Below are positions 1-12,020 of a stretch of 64,000 bases of DNA, piece after piece. Origin of the DNA: Sphagnum compactum (taxonomy: Eukaryota; Bryophyta; Sphagnopsida; Sphagnales). The notes beneath the pieces are model-generated. The model did not search any database, was not told the origin of the DNA, and was given only the letters and a program-made list of their open reading frames with translations. Location of the stretch: NCBI GenBank assembly GCA_965153455.1, contig OZ234493.1, positions 5,022,001 to 5,086,000 of the forward strand, given 5' to 3'. The position numbers and the translations under genes were made by a program. The first letter of the stretch is position 1. The number at the start of each line of letters is the position of its first letter.

Positions 1-2930
1 ACCCCAATGACATTTAATTGTTTTGTAGGACTCTTTGCATCTTGAAAGGGAAAAATGCTCCAAACTAGCCTCATAAAAATTGAACAATATTTTTTCAATT
101 TTCATAGTCATGTTCTGAACCTCATCAAATAAAAATGAAAGATAGTAAAATTTCAATTTGGCGTTGTGTAGTGTCAATGGATGACAATTGCAAACTAATT
201 GAGTGAGGTCCACTGTCAAAACAAATTACATGCTCGATTTACCAATTTGGAATCATTTGTCTCACATGATTTGGATTCCAAAAATTGCATTTCAAGTCCA
301 AGTGGTTAAACAAAACAATGTGAAAAGGCAATTTGTCAGCCAATGCTTTTTGTATACATACATAGAATTCACATTTTGTATTTAACTACAACTATCAATT
401 TAATACATTAGTTGATTAGGAACATGTCCATAAATAAATAAATTTGTCAAGTATGTCCTAGGATGTACCAATTTATTTGGAAGTGATGATTTTTTGGATT
501 CATGCATTTGTTCAACCTTTTCAATGATTCAAGATGTTTTACATGGTCAACACAGCAATTGACAAAATTTTAATGGGCCGTGCAGAAATATGGTGCACAT
601 GAAGTAAGTAGCCAAGTGGAAAATTGTTCTCCATTTTGGGCATGTTGGAAGTTACATTCAATACACAAAAGGTCAATGGATAGCTAATGCCAATGTATGT
701 AGACCATGTTTTGTACATCACGATTCACCATCGTCTTGGCATATAGAAATGTAGGTAGACTGTCTTGCATTTTTTTGGACGAAAATTGATGTAAAGCTAC
801 CAACCAATATTTTGACTAAGTCGTGTTTTCATCCTTAAAGCTATTGCCTTTAATTATTCATCTGCCATGCAGAGTGTAATTTCCTCTATCTCAGGATACT
901 GCTTTTGGCAATTCTTTCAAAACTATGAAGATGGAAAATCATTTGGCATAGTTACGTAAAGCAACAACTTGTTGACTACATAGATGATTATCTTATGAAT
1001 ATCATACATTTTTTAGGGATTGTGCTAGATACAATGATGCAAGTAAGTATGCAAGGCAACCAACCAACCAAACCGAGTCTTCACAAGCCGTCCATTTCTT
1101 TTCCCAAGGAGAGGTTCTTGGTTTGCCCTAAATGGGAGACATGAAACAAAACTAGGAAGCCCCTATTGTGTGCCTTCCATGCCTTGGGTCCATTAAATAT
1201 ATCACAAAAACGTTTGTGGTTGGGGTGCCCACCTACTACATTAGTAGAATTCAGTTTTGACACTGCATGTTTAATGTTTTCTAGTCTTGACGAGACATGG
1301 ATGAAATTAAGTGATGACAATGTAATGTATAGCCTAATAGTCTGAGGTTCCCTTCTGGTGGTCAGGAGTTTCCACTTTAGACAAGGGTCCAAGGAGAAGG
1401 GTCCAATGAAATCGAGCATTCTTATTGGTCAAGAGTTTTAAATTGGTCCCAAGGCCTTTAGACAATGGTTTAGGATCAAGACAAATCAAATTGTGATCTA
1501 GCTTACATGACATCAATTTGGAGGAAAACTAATTGGTTTGGACCAAAAAAATGAGCTTTAAGCAGAGCTCATGGTTTGGAGAACCAAAGTGTAAGCTTGG
1601 ACGGGTTCAAGGTTGCTCATTTCTTTGTTTTTTATTCTTTTATATTGTTTTTTTTTTCCTTTTGTTTTCAAATTTTGAATGGAAGACATGTTATGGATTG
1701 AGGGCATTGTCGAGAGCACACCAGCTCTCCCATTTTTGATCAATTCTAAAGTTAATATGGCTAGTTTGTGGATCCTTGTAAGGTGGTTGCTAGAAAGAAT
1801 GCATTTAAAGCCCTTCCAAGTGCATGAAATGGAGATGAAAGCAAAAAAAATAGAAAAAACCATGGAAAAAAGAAGAAGAAGATTTATAAAAACCAAAAAT
1901 TAACCTAATTTTCTATGTGTCAATCACACTTTTTTAATATTGGACTCTCAAATTGGACCCAAGCCTTTAGACACACTCATTGTACCTTAAGAAAAAACGT
2001 TTTCTTTAATGTGAAGAAGGGTCCAATTCAAAAGTTCAATTTGCTTCAAATTGGTCCATGGGCTTTTGGTCCCCGGAACCTTATCTAAAGATGCCCTAAA
2101 AAGATAAGTTTTGGCAAAGAGTTGTTAATTGCATGATAACTACCTATCATAGGTAAGTACTGGTGTGGGTCAGTTCTGGGTATTTGGGAAAAAAAAATCA
2201 AAGCATCAGCCGAGTATTTGAAAAAATCATAATGGAAGAACTGGTCAGTTCTGAGTATTTGAGAAAATAAAATAAAAAACCATCAGTTCTGGGTGTATCA
2301 AAAACTTCAAAGAATCATAGGGTTTCATGAAAGAACTGATAAAGAACTGACAGTTATTTGACTGTAAACATTCCAGTTCATAAACACAAAAATTCCATTT
2401 GCCAGGGCGGAGCTGGGGGTAGGTATTTCAAATTTTGACCTCCATCTGTTATAATGCCCATATACCTTGTCAAAATCAAAGAATCGCCCAACACCAATAT
2501 GTATGTGGGGGAATGTTAGTGGTTCTTTGTTATTAGGTGGGTAGTAAGGCACTTGGTTGCTTTTAAGTAGGTAAATAGTCAGCTATGGGACAAGATGACA
2601 ACGGAAAATTGTTTTCTGTCCACACACCATCCATCATGCATGGTGCACTCCTGGGTGCTTGTTCAGTCTGGGCAGTCTTTGGTTTTGAAGGTGCTCCTCT
2701 TAACTCCAAGCTTGTCTAGAGTTATGAAATTCTATTTGATTGATTATATCCCAAGAACACAGATGTCCCAATCTAATGTACATTGTTTAAGAAAATTGGA
2801 ATGCAAGCTCTCACTTCAAGTGGGGTTATGCCTTTCCCAAGTAGATAGTCCTACTACCCCTTCTCCCAAGAAGTTCCTCCTTTCACCTTCATTGTAAGTG
2901 CATCTGCTCTTGGAATCACATTCCATTGGC
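1..2930. other. intergenic, no gene recognised
   Basis: This stretch is AT-rich and holds only short, unrelated reading frames on both strands. I see no plant gene family, RNA gene or coherent transposon protein. It does hold scattered short direct repeats: a 'CCCAAG(G)CCTTTAGACA' block occurs near 1447 and again near 1958, and 'CAGTTCTG(G/A)GTATTTG'-like blocks occur near 2172 and 2245, with a shorter relative near 2284. These look like remnants of repetitive DNA. It probably lies distal to the promoter of the F-box gene. Confidence 0.5.
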
Positions 2931-3307
2931 CCATCATCACTACAAAGATTTGGGCCTCTTGGAATTGGGAGGAGAGACACAAACCCATATATTAGGGAAG
3001 CAACTAACTAACTAACTAACTAACTAAATTAGTTAGCCTCCCCTCCCTGTTCACCAAGAAGATTTCTAAGCCAAAAACTCCCCTTGCATGTGCCCCAAGA
3101 TTTGACAAACAGTTGTGACTTACCATGGTAAGGGGTTTATGCTTTATACAAAGAGAGCCATTTCCATTGGCCCATCATCACACAAAAAAAGTGGGCCTCT
3201 TGGAATGGGGGAGGAGGGACGCACACACCTCTATTAAGGCACGCCCCAATTTCCACGAATGCTTATAAGCCAAGAGCTCCCCCCTTACACATGCCCCCCA
3301 AATTTGT
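2931..3307. repeat. two-copy direct repeat with a (CTAA)n microsatellite
   Basis: Two related blocks both begin 'TTCCATTGGCCCATCATCAC', continue through a 'GGGCCTCTTGGAAT' block, and end in a 'TAAGCCAA' then 'CTCCCC' block. They span about 2931-3113 and 3162-3307. The first copy carries six to seven CTAA units at about 3002-3028. No coding content was seen. This is probably part of a decayed element or a local duplication. Confidence 0.6.
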
Positions 3308-4385
3308 CTAGCTGGTCTGGGCTGGGGTCATACAAACCTGGTAGGTTCTTTCACAAGAGTTCATAGACCAGGGCTATATGAGCCCGGTAGGTTCTTTCAT
3401 TATAATGCATAAATGATCATAAGGAGCATCATGCTAACATGGCAGCACACAAGAGCTCCACAGTTATACAATCTTTTTTCTGTCTTCTTGACATGCTGAT
3501 GATAATGAGCACACCTTGAGTATTCATAGTAACCTGCGCGCTCTTGCCAGTTACCTAGTCCATGGATCTGGGCTTACACCAGCTGCAACTCAGTATATGG
3601 GACCAACACTTGTGACATATATTGGCTCACATCATCCCAACCTGGTAGGATGTTTCATTAGAGTGGATAAATCTCGGCTTATACCGGCTGCAACCCTTCA
3701 TACAAGATCCATGATGGTCATTATTGAAAGCAGTTACGACCTATTAGCAGGATTATCAAAAGTGGTTATTGACCTACTAGTGAGATTATTCAAAGCTGGT
3801 GTTTCGTTATCCCAAAATATCAGGAAAAGTTTACATTTACTTGAGGAGACATATAAGCTAAAAGCTACCTAGGCAGGTAGTGATTTATTTTCGGTGGCAA
3901 ATTTCAAATCTCAATTTCGACCTCAAAACAAAAAAAAGTAATATTCCGTGACAAATTCTCTGTTTTGGTAAAAAAAATTAACCAAAATTTTGAGGGAAAA
4001 CAAATCCTTGGAGAAAATTTTGTCACATTTGGACATAGTTTTTAGTGTCGAGACAGTTTTTCACCAATTTTGGACCTGTTTAGAGAAGTTTGGACAGTTT
4101 TCTTCATTACGTGTCACCAATTAATGGTGAATCTTTTTTGGGACAATCTCCAATGATGCTGCATCAGAAAACTGGAAAAAAAAAAAAAAAAGAAAAAAAA
4201 AAGCACTGTTCGTTTTCTGGACATTTTTTCCTCTCGTGTAAATTCGACTGATTTTGCTACATTTTGGGAAATATTCGCCAAATTTTCGATATCACATAAC
4301 TGGGGAAAAAAGAAACCCCTGTACTACTAAGTCATGTGTGCAGATACAGGTAGGCTTCCAAACTCCTAATTAATTAGGGTATATT
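3308..4385. other. non-coding upstream region with short repeats
   Basis: No gene is visible. The block 'GGTAGGTTCTTTCA' occurs at 3340-3353 and 3386-3399, and a diverged version, 'GGTAGGATGTTTCA', at about 3644. The phrases around 'CTTACACCAGCTGCAAC' (near 3570) and 'CTTATACCGGCTGCAAC' (near 3677) are also related. A poly-A tract lies at about 4157-4203. The repeats suggest a decayed element. Confidence 0.45.
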
Positions 4386-4640
4386 TTGGGACTCAAGTCA
4401 TTGAGGTCACCCGGCGTAAGCTGGGGCCACCCGTTGCCTTGTCTCCCTCGTCTGGTCTGGTCGGGGGAAGTCCGCAAAGACCCTACGATAGGCAGCAGGG
4501 CCGCGCGCGCGCAAGTCTACGTGCGCAGTGGCCATGGCGCCCCGCGAGCTTGCTTCTGCTCGATAACTTAGCGTGCGGCGGACGGGGGAGAGCAAGACTT
4601 GCGCCGTAGAGTATTGGCTATTCCCGAAAAGAAAAATAAA
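4386..4640 (+). promoter_or_regulatory. GC-rich island, probable F-box gene promoter
   Basis: The base composition changes abruptly from AT-rich to GC- and CpG-rich, including a GCGCGCGC run near 4503, and returns to AT-rich after about 4640. It sits roughly 0.6-0.9 kb before the first coding exon of the F-box gene. A T/A-rich motif 'TATTTAAACA' follows at about 4679. Promoter function is inferred from position and composition only. Confidence 0.45.
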
Positions 4641-4975
4641 TATTGCCTTTCTTCTCCGAATCTTGTTCCTTATTCCTTCTATTTAAACAACTCTTTGGGT
4701 GTTGCTTTTGTGTCACGAGTTCCTTCAGATCAGCAACATAAAAGCTGAGCTTTCAAAGCTCCTCCCCTCAATCTCTTTGTGGTTTTTTCCCACCCCTGTG
4801 GTTGCCTTAGATTGAGTTAGAGTGTTTTGGGTGTGAGAGAGGGTTAGCCGGGAAGAAGCGGTTCGTGTGATAGATTTGCCGGAGTTGTGAGGTGGGTTGC
4901 AGCTGGTTTCCAGTTGCTTGCTTCAGAGCAGCTGTTGTGTTTTTTTCTGATCATTAGAGGAGCTGGAATCATTGT

Positions 4976-5185
4976 ATGGGACGAGTCCGACACTACTGCG
5001 CCTTGTCACAGTCTTATCATGAGACTTTCATGTCTTCCAGAAGCATTAGAAAGTCTAATTGGAACTGGAGCTTTCCCAGAAGCATTAGAACTACTAATTG
5101 GAGGAGCTATAATCCCACTTCATTGCAGCTGTTGTTGCTTTCTCTGGCAGCTCGTAGTTGGTTTGAGAAGCTCTTTGTTTCTTAG
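4976..5185 (+). promoter_or_regulatory. upstream ORF in the F-box gene leader
   Basis: A true ATG opens a 69-codon frame that stops 73 bases before the main ATG at 5259, so it would be an upstream ORF if this leader is retained in the mRNA. The sequence contains an internal near-repeat: 'CCAGAAGCATTAGAA' occurs twice, giving the repeated peptide phrase RSIR.(S/T)NW. I recognise no protein family. It could reduce translation of the main frame or simply be chance; an alternative intron removing it cannot be excluded. Confidence 0.35.
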
Positions 5186-5258
5186 ACATTAGTGACAGGA
5201 AGACTCACTAAGCTTGCGAACGGATCAGCTTGAAGGATCTAGTCACTCAGTGAAAGGA

Positions 5259-7608
5259 ATGGCAGAACCCGTGGGACTTGAAGAGGTAAAACTATATCTG
5301 GGGCTGAACCCAATCTGAAGCTTCAGACCCAGTAGAGGAAGAAAATTGTGTTCTGTTGTGTAGTGTGGAAGGAATGATGGTTGTTGTATGGTTTCAGCCT
5401 TGAAAGTTTAGAGGAGGAGAATTTTATGTTGGTTGCAACATGCTACCTTGTGTTCAGTTCATGTAGCTGCAAAGCATCTTATCTGCTCAGAATCGAACTC
5501 CCCAGGCTTTTATCTTCTTAAACATACGATGATGGGTCATTTTGCTTTGCTTGCCAGCATTAAATTTGGGGTTTCTGTAGGTCCTGGTTCTAGTGCTGCT
5601 CTTGCTTGCTTTTTGTGCTAGCACAAACTTGGTTGTATAAATTTCTATATGTTGTCAACACAGGTGTTACCAGAATGCCTGGTGGTGGAGATTATGAATC
5701 GAGTGCAGGACGCAAGGGAATTGGCAAAATGCTGTGTGGTGAGCAAGGGTTTGCGGCAAGCTGTGCAAAATGTCCTCTGTGTCCAACTCATCTGCTTGAA
5801 GAAGTATTACATGGAGGCTCGTCGTCTATTCTTTGTGAAACGTCCTGGCATGCACCACATAGATATGGATTATGGTTACAATGTAGGTCAAACTATCCGT
5901 GGTCAGAGCATTGGAGATCAGTATGATGAGGATGAAGAGGAGGAAGAGGAGGAGGAGGAGGAGGAGGAGGAGGAAGAGGAGGAAGATGACGAGGAGCATG
6001 AAGCTGAATGTTGTGGTGGTTCAGGCACTGGGCCTCTGGTTCGAGTCCCTTTCAAGCAAGCAGTCATGAACATGGTGCAGCAGGTGAAAAGGATCGAGCA
6101 CCTGAAGCTTGAGATCGAGCCAGAGATGCAAGCGAACCCATTCCAGAAAGATGAAATCCATCTCAAGGACTTCTGGTTGAGTGAACCCTATTTTGTGATA
6201 GCTTGGGCACAGGCAGTTGGCCCTTCTCTCCAGCACCTCTCGCTTGTGGACTATGGACAGCAAGCCATCATGTGCACCACCCCTATCATACGGATTCTTG
6301 CTGAGACCTGTAAGTTCCTCTACCAATTCCAGGAATCTTAGTCCTTCATACATGAACTTCAAGCAGTTTTAGTCCCCGTCAACATGCAGTCAGTGATTTT
6401 ATCTGTAGTTCAGCACATTGCATGATGCTTGAGTGTGAATGTACATATTGCAAATCCACAGAAAGGTTTTTGTTTAAGAATTTGTTATGCGTTCCATAGT
6501 TGCACTTTGCATCACTAGATTTTCTGTCCATGTTTTTGGACCATGACATTTGGGGGTGTATAATTTTCTGATGAGATGGCCTTGAAGTTGTTGATATGAA
6601 TGAAGGGAGCTCAGGTGATGTGTGAATTTGGACACAGACAGAGACTTATATGTTTGTGTTGCTGTTTGGTTGTTTTTGCCAGGCCCACTGCTGAAGACAC
6701 TAGAGCTCCGGAACATGTTTCTGGATACACGTGACTGCCCTGTTCTGCCACGCATGACATGCCTTACACTCCGGTGCATAAAGATGACGGGCAAGGGTCT
6801 GACAGATATCAACAAGTGCATGCCTGCTCTGACCATGCTTGCTGTTGTGAGTGTGTTTGGGGTTGAGGAGGCCACGATCACATCAGAGCACATGCAGGTG
6901 ATGTGCTTGGGCCTGTCAACAAAGGCAAAGACTGTTGAGCTAAACCTTCCAAATGTACGTAAATTGCAGCTCAAAATGGCATGCCCAGATTCACTCTGCG
7001 TTTCTGCCCCAAGTCTCACCTATGTGGCTGTTTGCATGGAGAAGCGAGAGGGTGCAACGGTGGAGTTTGAGAAAATCTCCAACCTCAAGGAACTTCTCTT
7101 TGGGGCATCTCATTTCTGTACACTTACAAGACTCATAAGAAACAACCCACTACTTGGGAAGGTCTTCCTGGATGTACCATGCATGGAGCTAGGGGATGAT
7201 GGAAGGTGGGAGGGTGTGTTACCTGATGTTCCACTCATGATCCCTGACATGAAAGAACTTGATGCATCATGCCCATGTTTGCACACACTTAGCATCGGAC
7301 CAGGGCTCTGGTACTCTCTGGAAACTGGTTTTGAGAACAAGCCAAATGCAGGAGAGACGTTCAAGAAGTGGCCATCCCTCAAGCACCTAATAGTCCACAT
7401 AATCGTTCTGAAGATGGATACATGCCTGTCTGTTTTACATCTCATCTCTGCTGCAGTTCCATCTCTCCAGACACTGGAGATATACATCCATGCAGACAGT
7501 CCTGTGGATGCAGATCATGTTCTTTTGGAATGTGAAGAGCATATAGCCTTTCCATTCAAATCTGGGAAGTGGAAGAAGAGCTTAAGCTTTTCATGTTTTA
7601 GTTTTTGA
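5259..7608 (+). CDS. F-box/LRR protein (At4g29420-like)
   Basis: Probable substrate-recognition subunit of an SCF ubiquitin ligase. The gene model has three exons: 5259-5285 (MAEPVGLEE), 5664-6309 and 6683-7608, with introns GTAAAA...ACACAG and GTAAGT...TTGCCAG, giving 532 residues. The frame passes both junctions cleanly (phase 0, then phase 1: AC-T/GC-CCA). An F-box occupies about residues 10-45 (LPECLVVEIMNRVQDARELA..C). An acidic run follows at about 97-125, then Leu-rich repeat-like segments such as LKTLELRNMFL and PRMTCLTLRCIKM to the C-terminus. The F-box and its continuation (V.LIC) resemble the Arabidopsis At4g29420 type from memory. The start has a good context (GGAATGG). It lies about 640 bp upstream of the TEX2-like gene on the same strand. 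The target protein is unknown. Confidence 0.88.
5925..5998 (+). repeat. in-frame GAG/GAA microsatellite coding poly-Glu
   Basis: A run of GAG and GAA codons, edged by GAT/GAC, lies inside exon 2 of the F-box gene. It encodes an almost pure acidic tract between the F-box and the first LRR-like segments. Reading it antisense gives only a poly-Ser artefact. Such tracts vary readily in length. Confidence 0.9.
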
Positions 7609-8252
7609 AGAATCCTTAGTCATAATCAGAAATGCTTTTGTAAAGATTTACTAGGAACTGTTACGTTTGAGGCTGCCATGTATGTAATCTATATACATTA
7701 CAAAAAAATAGGGTTTTCCTTTTAGGTCACATGGCAATGCACAGTGATTTTATTGTATGACCATGGTCTATTTTCCAAGTGTTTTGTACAGGTGGGGTTG
7801 TTCACAGACCCCACTCTCTCTCTCCTGAGTAGGTTTGTGAAGTCAGGTTTTGAAGTTTTTAGTAGCAAAGCCTGGACATTGTATTGCTAGTTCCTGGATT
7901 AGATTTGGTCCCCGCTTCCTGTGTCAAAACAACTTTGCCACTCTAAAACTGAAGTGGCACTTTGAGAGTAATTTAAATACCTATGTATGTGTTGGTAGTA
8001 TCATCTATTGCTAACTTGCATTGCTAACCCTAATTTGTATTTTTGGTGCATGTGGTGATGAGAGCGATGACACCCAAATGTTAGATTCTTTGCAACGAAA
8101 ACTGGAGGAAATCAATGATATTATTGATGAAGGATCACAGAAAAATCTAAAAACAAAGTGAATACTGCATTGTTGTCTATAGTCTTACCTTTGATTAGAG
8201 CTGGAACAAAAGGCAGACTTGGGGATGTAAACAAAACACCAAAGTCAGTGAT
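7609..8252 (+). other. F-box 3' flank and TEX2-like 5' flank
   Basis: This interval should hold the 3' UTR of the F-box gene and the promoter and leader of the next gene. One stretch, 8062-8161, reads openly as an acidic, coiled-coil-like peptide (DTQMLDSLQRKLEEIND...) ending in TGA, preceded by a plausible AG acceptor. It could be a small unassigned exon, but no partner exon was found. No clear poly(A) signal or TATA box was picked out. Confidence 0.4.
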
Positions 8253-11200
8253 ATGGCCAATATGTCAGAGAACCACTTGGAGTTCCCAGAATGCATGCCA
8301 GCCTTCCTAATGGGAGTGTTTATGCTAGGCATTGCAGAGGTTGTGTTTGTTGTTTATATTTGTATGGGCATGCTTCACAGTGGGCATGTAAGAAGGGACC
8401 GTTCAATTCCCTCACTTGGCATTGAAAGTGTTCCAAGCTCACTCAAATTCAACATGGAGGTTTCCCTCTAACTTGAAACTGTACTCTTTTTGGTCACATG
8501 GAAATCCCACATGCATCTAAGGACAAACATGATTGGATCTTCCCATTACATCTTTCTTTCTGATGCATTGGACTCCACCATACTTGTTTTTTTGTCTTTA
8601 TTTCCATGAGGAATTAATTGGTAGTGAAAAAAGAAAGGTCCACATAGTCTGTTGAGCACAAAATCTCTTGGCACAAGTAGGACATTGAAAACCTAATTTG
8701 CATGTATAGAGCACCTTGAAGGGTTAATGGAATGGGGCTGCTCCCAAGCTCTTGCAATTGTTATTGGGTTTCCAATTGACTGGCAAGCATTGCTAGTTTG
8801 AGAAAGGAGCACTGCAAACATGAGAAAGAAAATATAACCTCATATGAAATTACAGATCAGCTCTCGTGTTGTTCTGGGGGAACTCTCTTAAGACCTTCGG
8901 ATTCTTGTATCTTCAAAGGAGAAGACCTTGGCAATGATACACAAGGATATTGATTGTAGTGTCAGTTTTGTGCAACCAAGGAAACAAAGTCTTCCATTTC
9001 ATAGTGAACAAAAATAATCATTCACTTTGTAACCATTTTGTGGATGAAGATGCCAATATGGGTAAAAGAACAAAAGTACAATAGACATTGAATGGTGATG
9101 TGCAGGGAGATGTGTGGGTGGCACCTCTTGTAGAAGGAGATTGGGCACATGCATCTCTAGAACCAGCATGGGCACATATTGAAAGGGGAAGGCAGCAGAT
9201 TGAGGCTCCACCTGCAAGGGAGTCCGTACCACATAACATCCAAGTACAACCCATTTTGAGGCATGGCATTTTGCAGGACAAAGTATTGTGTTTGATGGCT
9301 CCAAATGCGAGGGAAGAGGCAGATCTCATATTGTTGGATGGTTGTGCTGTTCATGGTATATCTGGTGGAGATGAATATTCGAGGAAATGGTGGGTACTTA
9401 TAGAAATAGAAAATGTCTTAGGTGAAACTTTTGCATTGTATTTAATGTTCAAGCTTGATTAAGCTCACACTAGAATTGGCTCACCTATTCTCAATGTGTT
9501 TAATTGGCGATTAAAACCTGATGCATGGAAAATGCATGTTTTTGGAATTGATGGGAATGAAGGGCTGAGAAATTTCCAATCAAGGTGCACCATGATGAGC
9601 GTGTACTCTTTAGAGGCTGCAAAGATTTCCTTTTGTATTTGCCAACAGGATTTGAAAAGGAGGCATGGTGTGAGGTTTTACGAGCTGCTTCCAAACCACA
9701 ACATGCTGTGAAAGAATGGTTCCTCAAGTACAAAACACAATATGCGAAGTATTGTCTTGGCCTTGCAGTCTACAACCATCTTGTGATGACTAATGTGCAG
9801 AGAGAGAATAGTGGGAATGGTATTTTAGAAGAAACTAGTGGTGATCCTATTTCAACCCTGTCTCATGCGAAACAAATTTTATGGAACAAAGTGAGAAGAT
9901 GGAAATCAAATGGGCAGCATGAAGTTGCAAGCACCGCAAGGGGGGAACCTCAAGATGGACCAAGATCTAGCCTTGGAGACAACGTAGACCAAGGACTCAT
10001 TTGCTTTAATATTCTCTTATCAAGATTATTTTTTGATTGGCACCAGTGCCCATCTAGGATTGCGAAGTACCATGCAAACCTTCAGGCAAGTTGCATTCTC
10101 CTCACTTGGGTCATGAGCTCAAACTCATAAAAGATGTATGCATTCAAGGTTCAAACATATACTTGCAATCTTCAAGGAAGGATGTTTGAACCACATTCAT
10201 GAAGATTGCAAGTATATTATACACAGCAGCAACATGTGGATGGATAACACCTGGTTGGCATACTTCATTGTAACAGTTAGGTCAGAGCACTCATACAAAC
10301 CTAAATGACATTTTGCTTGTTACCTTTGACTTGCCCCCAGAAATTGTTTTCAAGGATGCATAAGCCTAAGTTTATTTCAACAGTTATGGTCAATGAGATT
10401 GATCTTGGGAAATATCCACCAGTGGCCACTGCATTTCGGATGCTTCCACCAGATACTGATGGGGTCATAATTTTGGAAGTGGATGTGGACTACCATGGTG
10501 ATGGACATTTCACTTGTGAAACACGACTGGAGGATTCACAAATAAATGAAGAGGAGCTCCAAAATGGTGACTAAAAACTTCTTCCAACTGAAATGATCTA
10601 TTCATTTGCCTGTTGATCAACACCATTTCTCACTATTAAATCAGGTTCTAAAATCACCCACAAGTTTACATGATCATGAGATGACCAAATGTACAGTCTA
10701 ACTCAAAGTCTAAATTCCACTTATCCCCATGTCCTGACCTCTCAATTTTCTTTTTCTGATTTTGGTTGCAAGAAGTAGACGACGATGAGCATGTCTCACC
10801 AGCAGTTAGCGAGAATATAGGTTGGGTGGAGTCCATGAAAGCTATCATGGCACGTATGAAAGAGCAGATTTCTCAGGTGTATGTTTCATCTGCATTCATT
10901 TGTTTGTTACATCAGGTGGTTTTAGTTGTAGGGGAGATTCTTGTACAAGTGGGTTCTCCTGAGGGCAGGTCACCTAAGGAGGTGAGCCCAAGGGTGTTCC
11001 TGAACCTCAGGAGAAATCACAAAGTACAGGAACAACTCTCTGTTTATGAGAATTTGGGAACATATAAGAATAGGAGGATCTCCCCTTGGCATAATGCCCT
11101 AGGGTTTTTCTCCTGGGGGAGATCTCTCAAAGTACACAGAGAAATAAAAAGACACTTACACATCTTTCACAAATGCACCAATTACATATGTGCACTGTGC

Positions 11201-12020
11201 AATCTGACTCAAAATATTACAGAAATTGAGAATATAACAAGTACATAATGCAGGTGGATATCACACATAAGATATGTGAATCTGGAAGTAAGTTGCCTCA
11301 TTGAGAGAATCTATATTGGTCCCTGGGGAAAGCAGGTACCACTGGTTATCTCAATCAAGGTAGTATCACTGAAGGGAACACTTGAAGTGAGAATAAGACC
11401 ACCCCCAACAACCCACATCTGGTTTTCTTTCAGACACATGCCAGAACTTGAGCTGATGGCTGAGCCCTATGTTGGGGACCATGCAATCACTAGTCCCCCT
11501 GTCATTGCCTGGATCCTGGCATTCCTGAAGGTGAGTCACTGATCTCCTAGCCACCCAACAAAAGATAAAGTGATCAGCTTCAAGCATGTAGCAAAGATGA
11601 TAAATAATCTCATTTCCCTTTCTAAAACAGAAATAAGAAAAAATGAAAAAACTTGAAATCCTAAAATTATACAGGATGAGCAAGGGAGATTCAAGTAGAT
11701 CTACCAGCCTTAAGCTGATCAACTTTGGCAGGAACAGGCTGTGAGGAGAGACAGTCATATTTGTAGGTGGATGCAATTTGTTTTTCTTTCTGGTTTGAAT
11801 GTGACAGACTCTAACATGCTACTTCAATGTTGTGCAGAAAACACTCCAAGATGCTATGGTGTTTCCACATTGTGAAAACCTTTATATGAAGTGGATGATG
11901 GCTGAACCTGATGACTGGTTGCCACAAAGCACAATCCCAGTGGCATTCTCACCCGATGATGCCATCCCCAAAACATGCACTCCAAGGAGTTCCTACTCAG
12001 CTCCATCATCAACCAACTAA
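8253..12020 (+). CDS. TEX2/Nvj2-like SMP-LTD domain lipid-transfer protein
   Basis: Probable ER-anchored lipid-transfer protein of membrane contact sites (SMP family; the former DUF2404 of plants). The model has seven exons: 8253-8387, 9106-9389, 9563-10085, 10341-10566, 10773-10876, 11336-11530 and 11838-12020, giving 549 residues. One membrane segment lies at about residues 15-38 (AFLMGVFMLGIAEVVFVVYI). A PH-like region spans about 46-190 (GDVWVAPL, SRKW/AEKFPIKV, LYLPTGFEKEAWCEVLR). The SMP-LTD spans about 280-510: LICFNILLSRLFFD, MLPPDTDGVIILEVDVDY, VPLVISIKVVSLKGTLEVRI, and then FPHCENLYMKWMMAEPDDW. All junctions keep frame and match the family order. The third intron starts with GC (CAG/GCAAGT). 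The protein is shorter than I remember for Arabidopsis homologues, so a small exon between 8388 and 9105 may be missing; exon 1 is the least certain. Confidence 0.85.
10148..10217. repeat. interleaved inverted repeats inside an intron
   Basis: Four segments occur in the order A (10148-10158, GGTTCAAACAT), B (10157-10173, ATATACTTGCAATCTTC), A' (10182-10192) and B' (10201-10217). A' and B' are exact reverse complements of A and B (11 and 17 bp). A simple inverted duplication would give B'A', so the second half is circularly permuted. It lies in the GC-AG intron of the TEX2-like gene. Confidence 0.9.

Noticed and set aside
4407-4595. Overlapping frames on both strands of the GC-rich island
   Set aside because: They are explained by stop-codon scarcity in GC-rich DNA, and no domain is visible.
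5918-6166. Minus-strand poly-Ser frame
   Set aside because: It is the antisense reading of the GAG microsatellite in the F-box gene.
6622-6682. In-frame upstream extension of F-box exon 3
   Set aside because: A good polypyrimidine tract and CAG acceptor at 6682 and clean joining to exon 2 show that this part is intron.
11254-11290. Possible extra exon of the TEX2-like gene between cag and GTAAGT
   Set aside because: Including it breaks the reading frame into VPLVISIKV; direct joining of 10876 to 11336 gives the expected domain text.
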